Assembly (NCBI RefSeq): GCF_003202405.1
Contig: NZ_QJHL01000004.1
Span: forward strand, 186,001-250,000
Length of the DNA stretch: 64,000 nucleotides
Reading direction: 5' to 3'
DNA from: Flavobacterium hydrophilum
GTDB taxonomy: Bacteria; Bacteroidota; Bacteroidia; Flavobacteriales; Flavobacteriaceae
This document shows, in pieces, positions 8,900 through 17,365 of the stretch. The notes under the pieces were generated by a model. The model ran no database searches and had not been told where the DNA came from. It was given only the letters and a program-made list of their open reading frames with translations. Each line of letters begins with the position of its first letter. Position 1 is the stretch's first letter. The translations under genes and the position numbers were made by a program.

Positions 8900-8930
8900 T
8901 TTGTATAGTGGAATTTATTTTATACATTTG
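8900..8930 (+). promoter_or_regulatory. Promoter of the rpsL-rpsG-fusA-rpsJ operon
   Basis: TTTG at 8900-8903 and TACATTTG at 8923-8930 are spaced by 19 nt, a textbook Bacteroidetes -33/-7 promoter. The expected transcript starts near 8936. A small stem CCCG (8935-8938) with CGGG (8946-8949) lies at its very 5' end, and the 5' UTR is about 48 nt. Confidence 0.8.
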
Positions 8931-8983
8931 CAACCCCGTAAAAAGCGGGAATTTTATAAACAAGTAATTTTTAGTATTTAATT

Positions 8984-9367
8984 ATGCCAACTATTCAACA
9001 ATTAGTAAGAACAGGAAGAACTCAGATCACTAAGAAGAGTAAATCGGTTGCTTTAGATTCTTGTCCTCAAAGAAGAGGGGTTTGTACGCGTGTTTACACT
9101 ACTACACCAAAAAAACCAAACTCTGCAATGCGTAAAGTTGCGCGTGTACGTTTGACAAATGGTAATGAAGTGAATGCTTACATCCCTGGAGAAGGACACA
9201 ATTTACAAGAGCACTCGATAGTATTAGTGCGAGGTGGAAGGGTAAAAGATTTACCAGGTGTTAGATATCATATCGTTCGTGGAGCGCTTGACACGTCAGG
9301 AGTTGCAGGAAGAACGCAAAGAAGATCTAAGTACGGTGCTAAACGCCCAAAAGAAGCAAAAAAGTAA
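8984..9367 (+). CDS. rpsL: 30S ribosomal protein S12 (uS12)
   Basis: The 127-residue protein has full-length S12 features: the N-terminal MPTIQQLVRTGR, the TPKKPNSAMRKVARVR segment and the VLVRGGRVKDLPGVRYH loop at the decoding centre. Lys43 and Lys88, the positions usually altered in streptomycin resistance, are the wild-type lysines. It is the first gene of the str-type operon, driven by the promoter at 8900. A 115-nt spacer to rpsG is unusually long for this operon. Confidence 0.98.
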   Translation: MPTIQQLVRTGRTQITKKSKSVALDSCPQRRGVCTRVYTTTPKKPNSAMRKVARVRLTNGNEVNAYIPGEGHNLQEHSIVLVRGGRVKDLPGVRYHIVRGALDTSGVAGRTQRRSKYGAKRPKEAKK

Positions 9368-9377
9368 TTTAAAAACG

Positions 9378-9405
9378 TTAAGAGTTCGAGGTTAGGAGTT
9401 GAGGG
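9378..9405 (+). repeat. Imperfect direct repeat in the rpsL-rpsG spacer
   Basis: Two adjacent copies of a roughly 14-nt unit, TTAAGAGTTCGAGG and TTAGGAGTTGAGGG, differ by one base and one indel. They sit in the 115-nt non-coding spacer between rpsL and rpsG. GATAGCA also occurs twice in the same spacer. No terminator or promoter is evident there. Confidence 0.45.
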
Positions 9406-9482
9406 TTAAAGATTATGTGATAGCAAAAGTCGATAGCACAACATTTAACGGATAACCTATAACTTTTTATTAAAAAAAAGAC

Positions 9483-9959
9483 ATGAGAAAAAGAGCGGCA
9501 AAGAAAAGACCACTTTTACCAGATCCAAGGTTTAATGACCAGTTGGTAACGCGTTTTGTAAACAACTTAATGTGGGATGGTAAGAAATCTACAGCTTTTA
9601 AAGTATTTTATGATGCTATTGATATCATCGAGACTAAAAAGCAAAATGATGAGAAGACTTCATTAGAGATCTGGAAAGATGCTTTAACAAATGTTATGCC
9701 TCACGTAGAAGTACGTAGTCGTAGAGTTGGTGGAGCTACATTCCAAATTCCAATGCAGATTCGTCCAGACAGAAAAATTTCTATGGCAATGAAGTGGTTA
9801 ATACTTTATTCAAGAAGAAGAAATGAAAAATCTATGGCGCAACGTTTGGCATCAGAGTGTTTAGCTGCTGCTAAAGAAGAAGGTGCTGCGGTTAAGAAAA
9901 GAATGGATACTCACAAAATGGCAGAAGCTAACAAAGCATTCTCTCACTTTAGATTTTAA
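9483..9959 (+). CDS. rpsG: 30S ribosomal protein S7 (uS7)
   Basis: The 158-residue protein is a primary 16S rRNA binder that nucleates the 30S head. Typical S7 sequence is visible throughout: MRKRAAKKRPLLPDPRFND, then NLMWDGKKSTA, the VRSRRVGGATFQIP beta-hairpin and a C-terminal HKMAEANKAFSHFRF. It is followed 10 nt later by fusA. There is no clear Shine-Dalgarno sequence; the upstream region is A-rich. Confidence 0.98.
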   Translation: MRKRAAKKRPLLPDPRFNDQLVTRFVNNLMWDGKKSTAFKVFYDAIDIIETKKQNDEKTSLEIWKDALTNVMPHVEVRSRRVGGATFQIPMQIRPDRKISMAMKWLILYSRRRNEKSMAQRLASECLAAAKEEGAAVKKRMDTHKMAEANKAFSHFRF

Positions 9960-9969
9960 TTCATAAGAA

Positions 9970-12126
9970 ATGGCTAGAGATTTAAAATATACAAGAAATA
10001 TCGGAATTGCTGCTCACATTGATGCTGGTAAAACAACAACGACAGAGCGTATCCTTTTTTATACTGGGAAGTCACACAAAATTGGTGAAGTACACGATGG
10101 TGCTGCAACAATGGACTGGATGGCTCAAGAGCAGGAAAGAGGTATTACAATTACTTCAGCGGCTACAACTTGTGAGTGGAATTTTCCAACTGAGCAAGGT
10201 AAGCTTTTGCCTGAATCATTACCATACCACTTTAATATTATTGATACTCCTGGACACGTTGACTTTACTGTAGAGGTAAATCGTTCTTTGCGTGTGCTTG
10301 ATGGTTTGGTTTTCTTGTTTAGTGCTGTTGATGGTGTTGAGCCGCAATCAGAAACTAACTGGAGACTTGCAGATCAGTACAGAGTTCCTCGTATGGGATT
10401 CGTAAACAAAATGGACCGTCAAGGATCTAACTTTTTGGCAGTTTGTCAACAAGTTCGTGATATGTTAAAGTCAAATGCTGTAGCGATCACTTTGCCAATT
10501 GGTGAAGAGAATGATTTCAAAGGTGTTGTGGATTTAGTAAAAAACCAAGCTATTATTTGGCATGATGCAACACAAGGGGCGACTTTTGATATTGTTGAAA
10601 TTCCTGCTGATATGGTTGCTGAAGTTAAAGAATATAGAGATATCCTTATTGAAGCAGTTGCTGATTACGATGAAAACTTGCTTGATAAGTATATGGAAGA
10701 TCCGGATTCTATCACAGAAGACGAGATTAATAGAGCTTTAAGAGCTGCGACTATGGATATGGCTATCATTCCGATGATTGCTGGTTCTTCTTTCAAAAAC
10801 AAAGGAGTTCAGTTCATGTTAGATGCAGTTTGTAAATACTTGCCTTCTCCAATGGATAAAGAAGGTATAGAAGGAATTCATCCTGATGATGCTGAATTAT
10901 TAGAAGAAGATCAAACTAAAATCTTGCGTAAGCCAGATGTAAAAGAGCCATTCGCTGCTTTGGCATTTAAAATTGCTACTGATCCATTCGTAGGTCGTTT
11001 AGCTTTCTTTCGTGCTTATTCTGGACGTTTAGATGCTGGTTCTTATGTTTTGAACACTCGTTCAGGAAATAAAGAAAGAATTTCTCGTATCTACCAAATG
11101 CATGCTAACAAACAAAATCCAATCGAATATATTGAGGCTGGTGATATTGGAGCTGCTGTTGGTTTTAAAGATATCAAAACTGGAGATACATTGTGTGATG
11201 AAAAACACCCAATCATTCTTGAGTCTATGAAATTCCCTGCGCCGGTAATTGGTATTGCAATTGAACCTAAAACTAAAGCTGATGTTGATAAAATGGGTAT
11301 GGCTTTGGCTAAATTAGCTGAAGAAGATCCAACATTTACAGTTAGAACAGATGAGGCTTCAGGACAAACTATTATCTCAGGTATGGGTGAGCTTCACTTA
11401 GATATCTTGGTAGATCGTATGAAACGTGAATTTAAAGTTGAAGTAAACCAAGGTGAACCTCAAGTTGAATATAAAGAAGCGTTTACAAGAACTGCAACTC
11501 ATAGAGAGACTTATAAGAAGCAATCAGGAGGTCGTGGTAAATTCGGTGATATCGTATTTACTCTTGAGCCAGCTGAAGAAGTTGATGGTAAAGTTCCTGT
11601 AGGATTACAGTTTGTTAATGCGGTAAAAGGTGGTAACGTTCCTAAAGAATATATTCCATCTGTAGAAAAAGGTTTCCGTGAAGCTATGAAAACTGGTCCT
11701 TTGGCTGGTTATCAAGTGGATAGTTTAAAAGTAACTTTGACAGACGGATCTTTCCACCCTGTCGATTCTGATGCGCTTTCTTTTGAATTAGCAGCTAGAA
11801 TGGGGTATAGAGAGGTGGCTAAAGCTGCTGGAGCAATTATTTTGGAGCCTATCATGAAAATGGAAGTTATTACTCCTGAAGAAAACATGGGAGATATCGT
11901 TGGTGATATCAACCGTCGTAGAGGTCAGGTTAATGACATGGGTGACAGAAATGGTGCTAAAACTATTAAAGCTGATGTGCCATTGTCAGAAATGTTTGGA
12001 TATGTAACAACATTAAGAACATTGTCTTCTGGTAGAGCTACTTCAACAATGGAGTTTTCACATTATGCAGAAACACCTTCTAATATTTCAGAAGCTGTAA
12101 TTAAAAAAGCAAAAGGTAACGCTTAA
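9970..12126 (+). CDS. fusA: Translation elongation factor G
   Basis: This 718-residue GTPase catalyses ribosomal translocation. The G domain shows G1 (AHIDAGKTTTTERI), the switch II DTPGHVDF and NKMD. The G' insert, domain II, and domains III-V follow, including the SGMGELHLDIL and HPVDSDALSFELA segments. The length is close to the family norm (about 700). The gene lies between rpsG and rpsJ. tuf, which follows fusA in E. coli, is absent here, as is usual in Bacteroidetes. Confidence 0.98.
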   Translation: MARDLKYTRNIGIAAHIDAGKTTTTERILFYTGKSHKIGEVHDGAATMDWMAQEQERGITITSAATTCEWNFPTEQGKLLPESLPYHFNIIDTPGHVDFTVEVNRSLRVLDGLVFLFSAVDGVEPQSETNWRLADQYRVPRMGFVNKMDRQGSNFLAVCQQVRDMLKSNAVAITLPIGEENDFKGVVDLVKNQAIIWHDATQGATFDIVEIPADMVAEVKEYRDILIEAVADYDENLLDKYMEDPDSITEDEINRALRAATMDMAIIPMIAGSSFKNKGVQFMLDAVCKYLPSPMDKEGIEGIHPDDAELLEEDQTKILRKPDVKEPFAALAFKIATDPFVGRLAFFRAYSGRLDAGSYVLNTRSGNKERISRIYQMHANKQNPIEYIEAGDIGAAVGFKDIKTGDTLCDEKHPIILESMKFPAPVIGIAIEPKTKADVDKMGMALAKLAEEDPTFTVRTDEASGQTIISGMGELHLDILVDRMKREFKVEVNQGEPQVEYKEAFTRTATHRETYKKQSGGRGKFGDIVFTLEPAEEVDGKVPVGLQFVNAVKGGNVPKEYIPSVEKGFREAMKTGPLAGYQVDSLKVTLTDGSFHPVDSDALSFELAARMGYREVAKAAGAIILEPIMKMEVITPEENMGDIVGDINRRRGQVNDMGDRNGAKTIKADVPLSEMFGYVTTLRTLSSGRATSTMEFSHYAETPSNISEAVIKKAKGNA

Positions 12127-12137
12127 TTCTTAAGAAA

Positions 12138-12443
12138 ATGAGTCAAAAAATCAGAATAAAACTAAAATCTTACGATCACATGTTGGTAGACAAGTCTGCT
12201 GAAAAGATCGTAAAAACAGTAAAAACTACTGGAGCAGTTGTAACAGGTCCAATTCCGTTGCCAACTCACAAAAAACTTTTCACTGTATTGCGTTCTCCGC
12301 ACGTTAACAAAAAAGCGAGAGAGCAATTTGAAGTAATGTCATACAAGAGATTGATTGATATTTATTCATCTTCATCTAAAACTATTGATGCTTTAATGAA
12401 ACTTGAATTGCCAAGTGGAGTTGAAGTAGAGATTAAAGTATAA
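12138..12443 (+). CDS. rpsJ: 30S ribosomal protein S10 (uS10)
   Basis: The 101-residue protein is a 30S head protein that also serves as the NusE antitermination partner. It shows MSQKIRIKLKSYDHMLVDKSA, the TGPIPLPTHK loop and the THKKLFTVLRSPHVNKKARE segment. It is the last gene of the str-type transcription unit and is followed by a terminator, so it is separated from the rest of the S10 cluster, which restarts at rplC with its own promoter. Confidence 0.98.
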   Translation: MSQKIRIKLKSYDHMLVDKSAEKIVKTVKTTGAVVTGPIPLPTHKKLFTVLRSPHVNKKAREQFEVMSYKRLIDIYSSSSKTIDALMKLELPSGVEVEIKV

Positions 12444-12466
12444 TTTTTTTATTATATTTTATATAT

Positions 12467-12498
12467 AAAAGCGAGGCATTTATGTCTCGCTTTTTTTT
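12467..12498 (+). terminator. Terminator after rpsJ
   Basis: Stem 12467-12475 pairs with 12486-12494 (9 bp, core GCGAG/CTCGC) and is followed by eight T. It ends the rpsL-rpsG-fusA-rpsJ unit. Confidence 0.85.
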
Positions 12499-12746
12499 GT
12501 TTGTTGAAGATGTTATTTTTAAGATTTCTTTTATTTTAAATTTTGTTTTTTGAAATATATTTTATTGAAGTGTCTTTTGTTTAGGCGCTTGCCGAAGGTT
12601 TTTTTGATTTTGCGATTAGGTAAATGTTAATAATATTGTTGAGATAAGTTAAGAATTAATATCTGTTTTTTGAAAGAAATAAATGCTAATTCGTGTGGGG
12701 TTAATCTCTTGAATTTTGATTATGAGCGATTTAATTTTTGTAACTG
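12499..12746. other. Gene-free AT-rich stretch between rpsJ terminator and rplC promoter
   Basis: The 404-nt rpsJ-rplC gap holds the rpsJ terminator (12467-12498) and the rplC promoter and leader hairpin (12747-12821). In the 250 nt between them I see no convincing ORF, tRNA or long palindrome. The sequence is T-rich on the plus strand with a single GC-richer patch around 12582-12600. Confidence 0.5.
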
Positions 12747-12778
12747 TTTGGTATATTCAATTTTAATATCTACTTTTG
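12747..12778 (+). promoter_or_regulatory. Promoter of the S10-spc-alpha operon (rplC)
   Basis: TTTG at 12747-12750 and TACTTTTG at 12771-12778 are separated by 20 nt, a full -33/-7 match. The transcript is expected to begin near 12784, giving a 5' UTR of about 64 nt that starts with a hairpin. Confidence 0.75.
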
Positions 12779-12781
12779 CAC

Positions 12782-12821
12782 TCCCTGTTTGGAAATTTCT
12801 GTTATTTTCAAATTGAAGGGA
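12782..12821 (+). promoter_or_regulatory. 5' UTR hairpin of rplC, candidate ribosomal-protein leader
   Basis: Lower helix TCCCT (12782-12786) pairs with AGGGA (12817-12821). Upper helix TTTGGAAAT (12788-12796) pairs with ATTTTCAAA (12804-12812), 9 bp with one G-U, closing a 7-nt loop. The two helices are separated by an asymmetric internal loop (1 nt and 4 nt). It lies at the predicted 5' end of the operon transcript, where S10-operon autoregulation would be expected. The role is inferred from position only. Confidence 0.5.
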
Positions 12822-12847
12822 ATTTTAGTAATTAATAATTAATATTT

Positions 12848-13465
12848 ATGTCTGGGTTAATTGGTAAAAAAATCGGCATGACTAGTATTTTCGACGAAAA
12901 CGGGAAAAACATTCCTTGTACAGTAATCGAAGCTGGGCCGTGTGTTGTTACCCAAGTCAGAACCAAAGGTGTTGACGGGTATGAAGCGTTGCAACTTGGT
13001 TTCGATGACAAAAACGAGAAACATTCCACTAAGGCTGCTTTAGGGCACTTTAAAAAAGCTGGAACTGTAGCTAAGAAAAAAGTCGTTGAATTTCAAGATT
13101 TTGCAACTGAACAAAAATTAGGAGATCTAATTGATGTTTCTATTTTTGAAGAAGGAGAATTTGTAGATGTACAAGGTGTGTCTAAAGGTAAAGGTTTTCA
13201 GGGTGTTGTTAAGCGTCACGGTTTTGGTGGGGTTGGACAAGCTACTCATGGTCAGCACAACCGTTTAAGAGCGCCAGGTTCTGTAGGAGCTTCTTCTTAT
13301 CCGTCTAGAGTATTCAAAGGAATGCGTATGGCTGGAAGAATGGGAGGAGATAATGTAAAAGTTCAAAACCTTAGAGTTTTAAAAGTAGTTGCTGAAAAGA
13401 ATCTGCTTGTTGTTAAAGGGTGTATTCCTGGGCATAAAAACTCTTATGTAATCATTCAGAAGTAA
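12848..13465 (+). CDS. rplC: 50S ribosomal protein L3 (uL3)
   Basis: The 205-residue protein is an early-assembly 50S protein with an extension reaching the peptidyl-transferase centre. It shows MSGLIGKKIGMTSIF at the N-terminus and the diagnostic FQGVVKRHGFGGVGQATHGQ loop with RAPGSVGASSYPSRVFKGMRMAGR-type sequence after it. It is the first gene of the long S10-spc-alpha unit. Its stop codon overlaps the rplD start by one base (TAATG), which suggests translational coupling. Confidence 0.98.
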   Translation: MSGLIGKKIGMTSIFDENGKNIPCTVIEAGPCVVTQVRTKGVDGYEALQLGFDDKNEKHSTKAALGHFKKAGTVAKKKVVEFQDFATEQKLGDLIDVSIFEEGEFVDVQGVSKGKGFQGVVKRHGFGGVGQATHGQHNRLRAPGSVGASSYPSRVFKGMRMAGRMGGDNVKVQNLRVLKVVAEKNLLVVKGCIPGHKNSYVIIQK

Positions 13466-14094
13466 TGGAAGTAAAAGTATTAGATTTCAACGGAAAAGAT
13501 ACTGGTAGAAAAGTTCAACTTTCTGATTCAGTATTCGCAATTGAACCAAATAATCACGCTGTATATCTTGATGTTAAGCAATATCTTGCTAATCAAAGAC
13601 AGGGTACTCATAAGGCTAAAGAAAGAGCCGAAGTTACTGGTAGTACGCGTAAGATTAAAAAACAAAAAGGAACAGGTACTGCTCGTGCGGGAAGTATCAA
13701 AAATCCATTGTTTAAGGGTGGTGGAACAATTTTTGGGCCAAGACCAAGAAGTTATTCATTTAAATTGAATAAAAGCTTGAAAAGACTGGCTAGAAAGTCA
13801 GCTTTCTCGATTAAAGCAAAAGAGTCGAATGTTATCGTTCTTGAAGACTTTAATTTTGAAGCGCCAAACACTAAAAATTTCATTAACGTTTTGAAAGCTT
13901 TAGGGTTAGAGAATAAAAAATCCTTATTTGTGTTGGGAGAGTCAAATAAAAATGTATATTTGTCGTCACGCAATTTAAAGGCTTCAAATGTCGTAACTAG
14001 CTCAGAATTAAGCACTTACGCAATATTAAACGCTAATAATTTAGTGCTTTTGGAAGGTTCTTTAGAGTTAATTGAAGAAAATTTAAGTAAATAA
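13465..14094 (+). CDS. rplD: 50S ribosomal protein L4 (uL4)
   Basis: The 209-residue protein lines the exit tunnel. The loop region GTGTARAGSIKNPLFKGGG is the conserved tunnel loop, followed by GPRPRSYSFKLNK. In E. coli, L4 is also the autogenous regulator of the S10 operon, which is relevant to the hairpin found before rplC, though the mechanism need not be conserved. The gene overlaps rplC by one base and is followed 7 nt later by rplW. Confidence 0.98.
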   Translation: MEVKVLDFNGKDTGRKVQLSDSVFAIEPNNHAVYLDVKQYLANQRQGTHKAKERAEVTGSTRKIKKQKGTGTARAGSIKNPLFKGGGTIFGPRPRSYSFKLNKSLKRLARKSAFSIKAKESNVIVLEDFNFEAPNTKNFINVLKALGLENKKSLFVLGESNKNVYLSSRNLKASNVVTSSELSTYAILNANNLVLLEGSLELIEENLSK

Positions 14095-14101
14095 TAGGAA
14101 T

Positions 14102-14392
14102 ATGAGCATCATTATCAGACCTATAGTAACGGAAAAAGTAACCAAAGAAAGTGAAGTTTTAAACCGCTTCGGATTCGTTGTTGACAAAAAAGCAAACAAA
14201 GTTCAGATTAAGAAAGCTGTTGAAGCTGCTTATGGAGTAACTATCGTTTCAGTTAACACAATGAATGTAAGACCGGATAGAACTACAAAATACACTAAAA
14301 GTGGTTTAATCAGTGGAAAGACAAATGCAATTAAAAAAGCGATTGTTCAAGTACAAGAAGGAGAAACAATTGATTTTTACAACAATATCTAA
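14102..14392 (+). CDS. rplW: 50S ribosomal protein L23 (uL23)
   Basis: The 96-residue protein sits at the tunnel exit, where trigger factor and SRP dock. It shows IIRPIVTEKVTKESE at the N-terminus, VDKKANKVQIKKAVE and the VNTMNVRPDRT loop. It has standard length and lies between rplD and rplB with 7- and 9-nt spacers. Confidence 0.98.
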   Translation: MSIIIRPIVTEKVTKESEVLNRFGFVVDKKANKVQIKKAVEAAYGVTIVSVNTMNVRPDRTTKYTKSGLISGKTNAIKKAIVQVQEGETIDFYNNI

Positions 14393-14401
14393 GATAGAAA
14401 A

Positions 14402-15226
14402 ATGTCAGTAAGAAAATTAAAACCTATTACCCCAGGTCAGCGATTTAGAGTTGTGAATGGTTATGACGCCATTACAACTGATAAGCCGGAACGCTCTTTG
14501 ATAGCGCCGATAAAAAACTCTGGAGGTAGAAATAGTCAAGGAAAGATGACCATGCGTTATACGGGTGGTGGTCACAAGCAGAGATATCGTATTATTGATT
14601 TCAAAAGAACTAAAGACGGAATTCCGGCTACAGTGAAATCAATCGAATACGATCCAAATCGTACTGCGTTTATTGCTTTATTAGCTTATGCTGATGGAGA
14701 GAAAACTTATATTATCGCTCAAAATGGATTGAAAGTTGGTCAGAAATTAGTTTCCGGACCAGAATCTCAACCAGAGATTGGTAATACTTTACCTTTAAGC
14801 AGAATTCCTCTTGGAACTGTTATATCTTGTATTGAGTTACGTCCAGGACAAGGAGCTGTTATTGCTCGTTCGGCTGGAACTTTTGCTCAGTTAATGGCAA
14901 GAGACGGGAAATATGCAACAATTAAAATGCCATCTGGTGAGACAAGATTAATCTTGTTAACTTGTTCGGCTACAATTGGAGCTGTTTCAAACTCTGATCA
15001 CCAATTAGTTGTGTCTGGAAAAGCAGGTAGAACAAGATGGTTAGGAAGAAGACCTAGAACTAGACCAGTAGCGATGAACCCAGTTGATCACCCTATGGGA
15101 GGTGGTGAAGGACGTTCTTCTGGAGGGCACCCACGTTCAAGAAACGGAGTACCGGCTAAAGGTTACAGAACTCGTTCTAAGAAAAACCCGAGTAACAAGT
15201 ATATCGTAGAACGTAGAAAGAAATAA
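14402..15226 (+). CDS. rplB: 50S ribosomal protein L2 (uL2)
   Basis: The 274-residue protein is essential for subunit association and the peptidyl-transferase centre. It shows SVRKLKPITPGQRFRV, the GGRNSQGKMTMRYTGGGHKQ segment, and the conserved C-terminal loop VAMNPVDHPMGGGEGRSSG with the catalytic-centre histidine. Length equals the family norm. Confidence 0.98.
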   Translation: MSVRKLKPITPGQRFRVVNGYDAITTDKPERSLIAPIKNSGGRNSQGKMTMRYTGGGHKQRYRIIDFKRTKDGIPATVKSIEYDPNRTAFIALLAYADGEKTYIIAQNGLKVGQKLVSGPESQPEIGNTLPLSRIPLGTVISCIELRPGQGAVIARSAGTFAQLMARDGKYATIKMPSGETRLILLTCSATIGAVSNSDHQLVVSGKAGRTRWLGRRPRTRPVAMNPVDHPMGGGEGRSSGGHPRSRNGVPAKGYRTRSKKNPSNKYIVERRKK

Positions 15227-15232
15227 TAAGAT

Positions 15233-15511
15233 ATGGCACGTTCATTAAAAAAAGGACCTTTCGTTCATTATAAATTAGACAAGAAAGTTCAGGAAAACAT
15301 TGAAAGCGGAAAAAATGGAGTAGTAAAGACTTGGTCTAGAGCTTCCATGATTACTCCAGATTTTGTTGGACAGACTATAGCAGTTCATAACGGTCGTCAA
15401 TTTGTACCAGTTTACGTAACAGAAAACATGGTAGGTCACAAATTAGGAGAGTTTTCACCAACTAGATCTTTTAGAGGTCATGCTGGAGCAAAAAATAAAG
15501 GTAAAAAATAA
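15233..15511 (+). CDS. rpsS: 30S ribosomal protein S19 (uS19)
   Basis: The 92-residue 30S head protein shows MARSLKKGPFVHYKLDKKV at the start and the conserved HNGRQFVPVYVTENMVGHKL and GEFSPTRSFRGHAG segments. It lies 6 nt after rplB and 6 nt before rplV. Confidence 0.98.
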   Translation: MARSLKKGPFVHYKLDKKVQENIESGKNGVVKTWSRASMITPDFVGQTIAVHNGRQFVPVYVTENMVGHKLGEFSPTRSFRGHAGAKNKGKK

Positions 15512-15517
15512 GAAGCA

Positions 15518-15931
15518 ATGGGAGTTCGTAAAAGAGAAACAGCAGATGCGAGAAAAGAGGCTAATAAGTCTATTGCTTTCGCAAAATTGAATAACTGCCC
15601 TACTTCACCTAGAAAAATGCGCTTAGTAGCGGACTTGGTAAGAGGTCAGAAGGTAGAAAGAGCACTTAACATCTTAAGATTTAGTTCTAAAGAAGCTTCA
15701 AGAAAATTAGAAAAACTATTATTATCTGCAATCAACAACTGGGAGCAAAAAAATAGTGAAGGTAATTTAGAAGAAGCTGGATTATTTGTTAAAGAGATCA
15801 GAGTAGATGGTGGAATGATGTTAAAAAGACTTCGTCCAGCTCCACAAGGTCGTGCACACAGAATAAGAAAACGTTCTAATCACGTAACAATCGTGCTTGG
15901 GGCTATCAATAACACACAAAGCAATTCTTAA
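15518..15931 (+). CDS. rplV: 50S ribosomal protein L22 (uL22)
   Basis: The 137-residue tunnel-wall protein has an N-terminal extension of about 25 residues (MGVRKRETADARKEANK) compared with the 110-residue E. coli L22. Conserved features include NCPTSPRKMRLVADLVRGQ and the tunnel hairpin MLKRLRPAPQGRAHRIRKRS. The ATG used is the only one fitting the 6-nt spacing to rpsS, and the extension is seen in Bacteroidetes L22 proteins. Confidence 0.96.
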   Translation: MGVRKRETADARKEANKSIAFAKLNNCPTSPRKMRLVADLVRGQKVERALNILRFSSKEASRKLEKLLLSAINNWEQKNSEGNLEEAGLFVKEIRVDGGMMLKRLRPAPQGRAHRIRKRSNHVTIVLGAINNTQSNS

Positions 15932-15936
15932 GCAGC

Positions 15937-16698
15937 ATGGGACAAAAGACAAATCCAATTGGAAATAGACTTGGTATCATCAGAGGATGGGACTCAAACT
16001 GGTATGGTGGAAATGATTACGGCGATAAATTAGCTGAAGATCACAAAATCAGAAAGTATATCCATGCTCGTTTATCAAAAGCTAGTGTATCAAAAGTGAT
16101 CATCGAGAGAACTTTAAAGCTTGTAACCGTTACTATCACTACTGCTAGGCCTGGTATCATTATCGGAAAAGGTGGGCAAGAGGTAGACAAGTTAAAAGAG
16201 GAACTTAAGAAAGTTACTGACAAAGAGGTTCAAATCAACATCTTTGAAATCAAAAGACCTGAATTAGATGCTTATCTTGTGGCGACAAGCATCGCTCGTC
16301 AAATCGAAAGCCGTATTTCTTACAGACGTGCAATCAAAATGGCTATTGCTGCTTCTATGCGTATGAATGCTGAAGGTATCAAAGTTTTGATTTCTGGTCG
16401 TTTGAATGGAGCTGAGATGGCACGTTCTGAAGGTTTCAAAGAAGGTAGAATTCCTCTATCAACTTTCAGAGCTGATATTGATTATGCTTTGGCTGAAGCT
16501 CATACTACTTATGGTAGAATGGGGATCAAAGTATGGATCATGAAAGGTGAAGTTTATGGAAAGAGAGATCTTTCTCCACTTGCAGGGATGGATAAAAAAC
16601 AATCTGGAACTGGTGGTGGTAAAGGTGGTGATTCTCCAAGAGGAGATAGAAAGCCCTTTAATAAAGGTGGTAAACCAGACGCTCGTAAAAGAAAGTAA
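15937..16698 (+). CDS. rpsC: 30S ribosomal protein S3 (uS3)
   Basis: The 253-residue mRNA-entry protein starts MGQKTNPIGNRLGIIRGWDS. It carries a KH domain with the GxxG loop (IIIGKGGQEVDKL) and the C-terminal domain (GRLNGAEMARSEGFKEGRIP). The last 30 residues are a Gly/Lys/Arg-rich tail, making it about 20 residues longer than E. coli S3. Confidence 0.98.
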   Translation: MGQKTNPIGNRLGIIRGWDSNWYGGNDYGDKLAEDHKIRKYIHARLSKASVSKVIIERTLKLVTVTITTARPGIIIGKGGQEVDKLKEELKKVTDKEVQINIFEIKRPELDAYLVATSIARQIESRISYRRAIKMAIAASMRMNAEGIKVLISGRLNGAEMARSEGFKEGRIPLSTFRADIDYALAEAHTTYGRMGIKVWIMKGEVYGKRDLSPLAGMDKKQSGTGGGKGGDSPRGDRKPFNKGGKPDARKRK

Positions 16699-16717
16699 AT
16701 TTTTAAACTAAAGAAAA

Positions 16718-17143
16718 ATGTTACAGCCTAAAAGAACAAAATACCGTAAGGTACAAAAGGGTAAGATGAAAGGTAACTCTCAAAGAGGTCATGAACTTTC
16801 TAATGGAATGTTTGGTATTAAATCTGTACATGAAGATGGAATGTTCTTAACTTCTCGTCAAATCGAAGCTGCACGTATCGCTGCAACTCGTTTCATGAAG
16901 AGAGAAGGACAATTATGGATCAAAATATTTCCAGACAAACCAATTACTAAGAAACCTCTTGAGGTGCGTATGGGTAAAGGAAAAGGTGCCGTTGAGTATT
17001 GGGCTGCCGTTGTTAAACCCGGAAGAATTATGTTTGAAGTTGGAGGAGTTCCTTTATCAGTTGCAAAAGAGGCTTTACGTCTTGCAGCTCAAAAGCTTCC
17101 AGTAAAAACTAAATTCGTTGTTGCTAGAGATTTCGAAGCATAA
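16718..17143 (+). CDS. rplP: 50S ribosomal protein L16 (uL16)
   Basis: The 141-residue central-protuberance and A-site protein shows MLQPKRTKYRKVQKGKMKG, the TSRQIEAARIAATRFMKREG segment and the RMGKGKGAVEYWAAVVKPG loop. The Arg of RMGKG is the position hydroxylated by YcfD in E. coli. It lies 19 nt after rpsC. Confidence 0.98.
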   Translation: MLQPKRTKYRKVQKGKMKGNSQRGHELSNGMFGIKSVHEDGMFLTSRQIEAARIAATRFMKREGQLWIKIFPDKPITKKPLEVRMGKGKGAVEYWAAVVKPGRIMFEVGGVPLSVAKEALRLAAQKLPVKTKFVVARDFEA

Positions 17144-17156
17144 TTAAATTTATATT

Positions 17157-17348
17157 ATGAAACAATCAGAAATAAAAGATCTTTCTGCAGCGGAGTTGCA
17201 AGAAAAACTTAGTCAAACTAAGAAAGTATATGCTGACCTAAAAATGGCTCATGCTATTTCTCCAATTGAGAACCCGCTTCAAATTAGAAGTGTAAGAAGA
17301 ACAGTTGCAAGATTGGCTACAGAGTTAACTAAAAGAGAGTTACAATAA
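17157..17348 (+). CDS. rpmC: 50S ribosomal protein L29 (uL29)
   Basis: The 63-residue two-helix protein sits at the tunnel exit near L23. It shows MKQSEIKDLSAAELQEKL and the IENPLQIRSVRRTVARLATEL helix ending with LTKREL. It lies 13 nt after rplP and 17 nt before rpsQ. Confidence 0.97.
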   Translation: MKQSEIKDLSAAELQEKLSQTKKVYADLKMAHAISPIENPLQIRSVRRTVARLATELTKRELQ

Positions 17349-17365
17349 TTGTATTCTGCTGAAAG

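Noticed and set aside
8984..9367. Streptomycin-resistance changes in S12
   Set aside because: Lys43 and Lys88 are both the wild-type residues.
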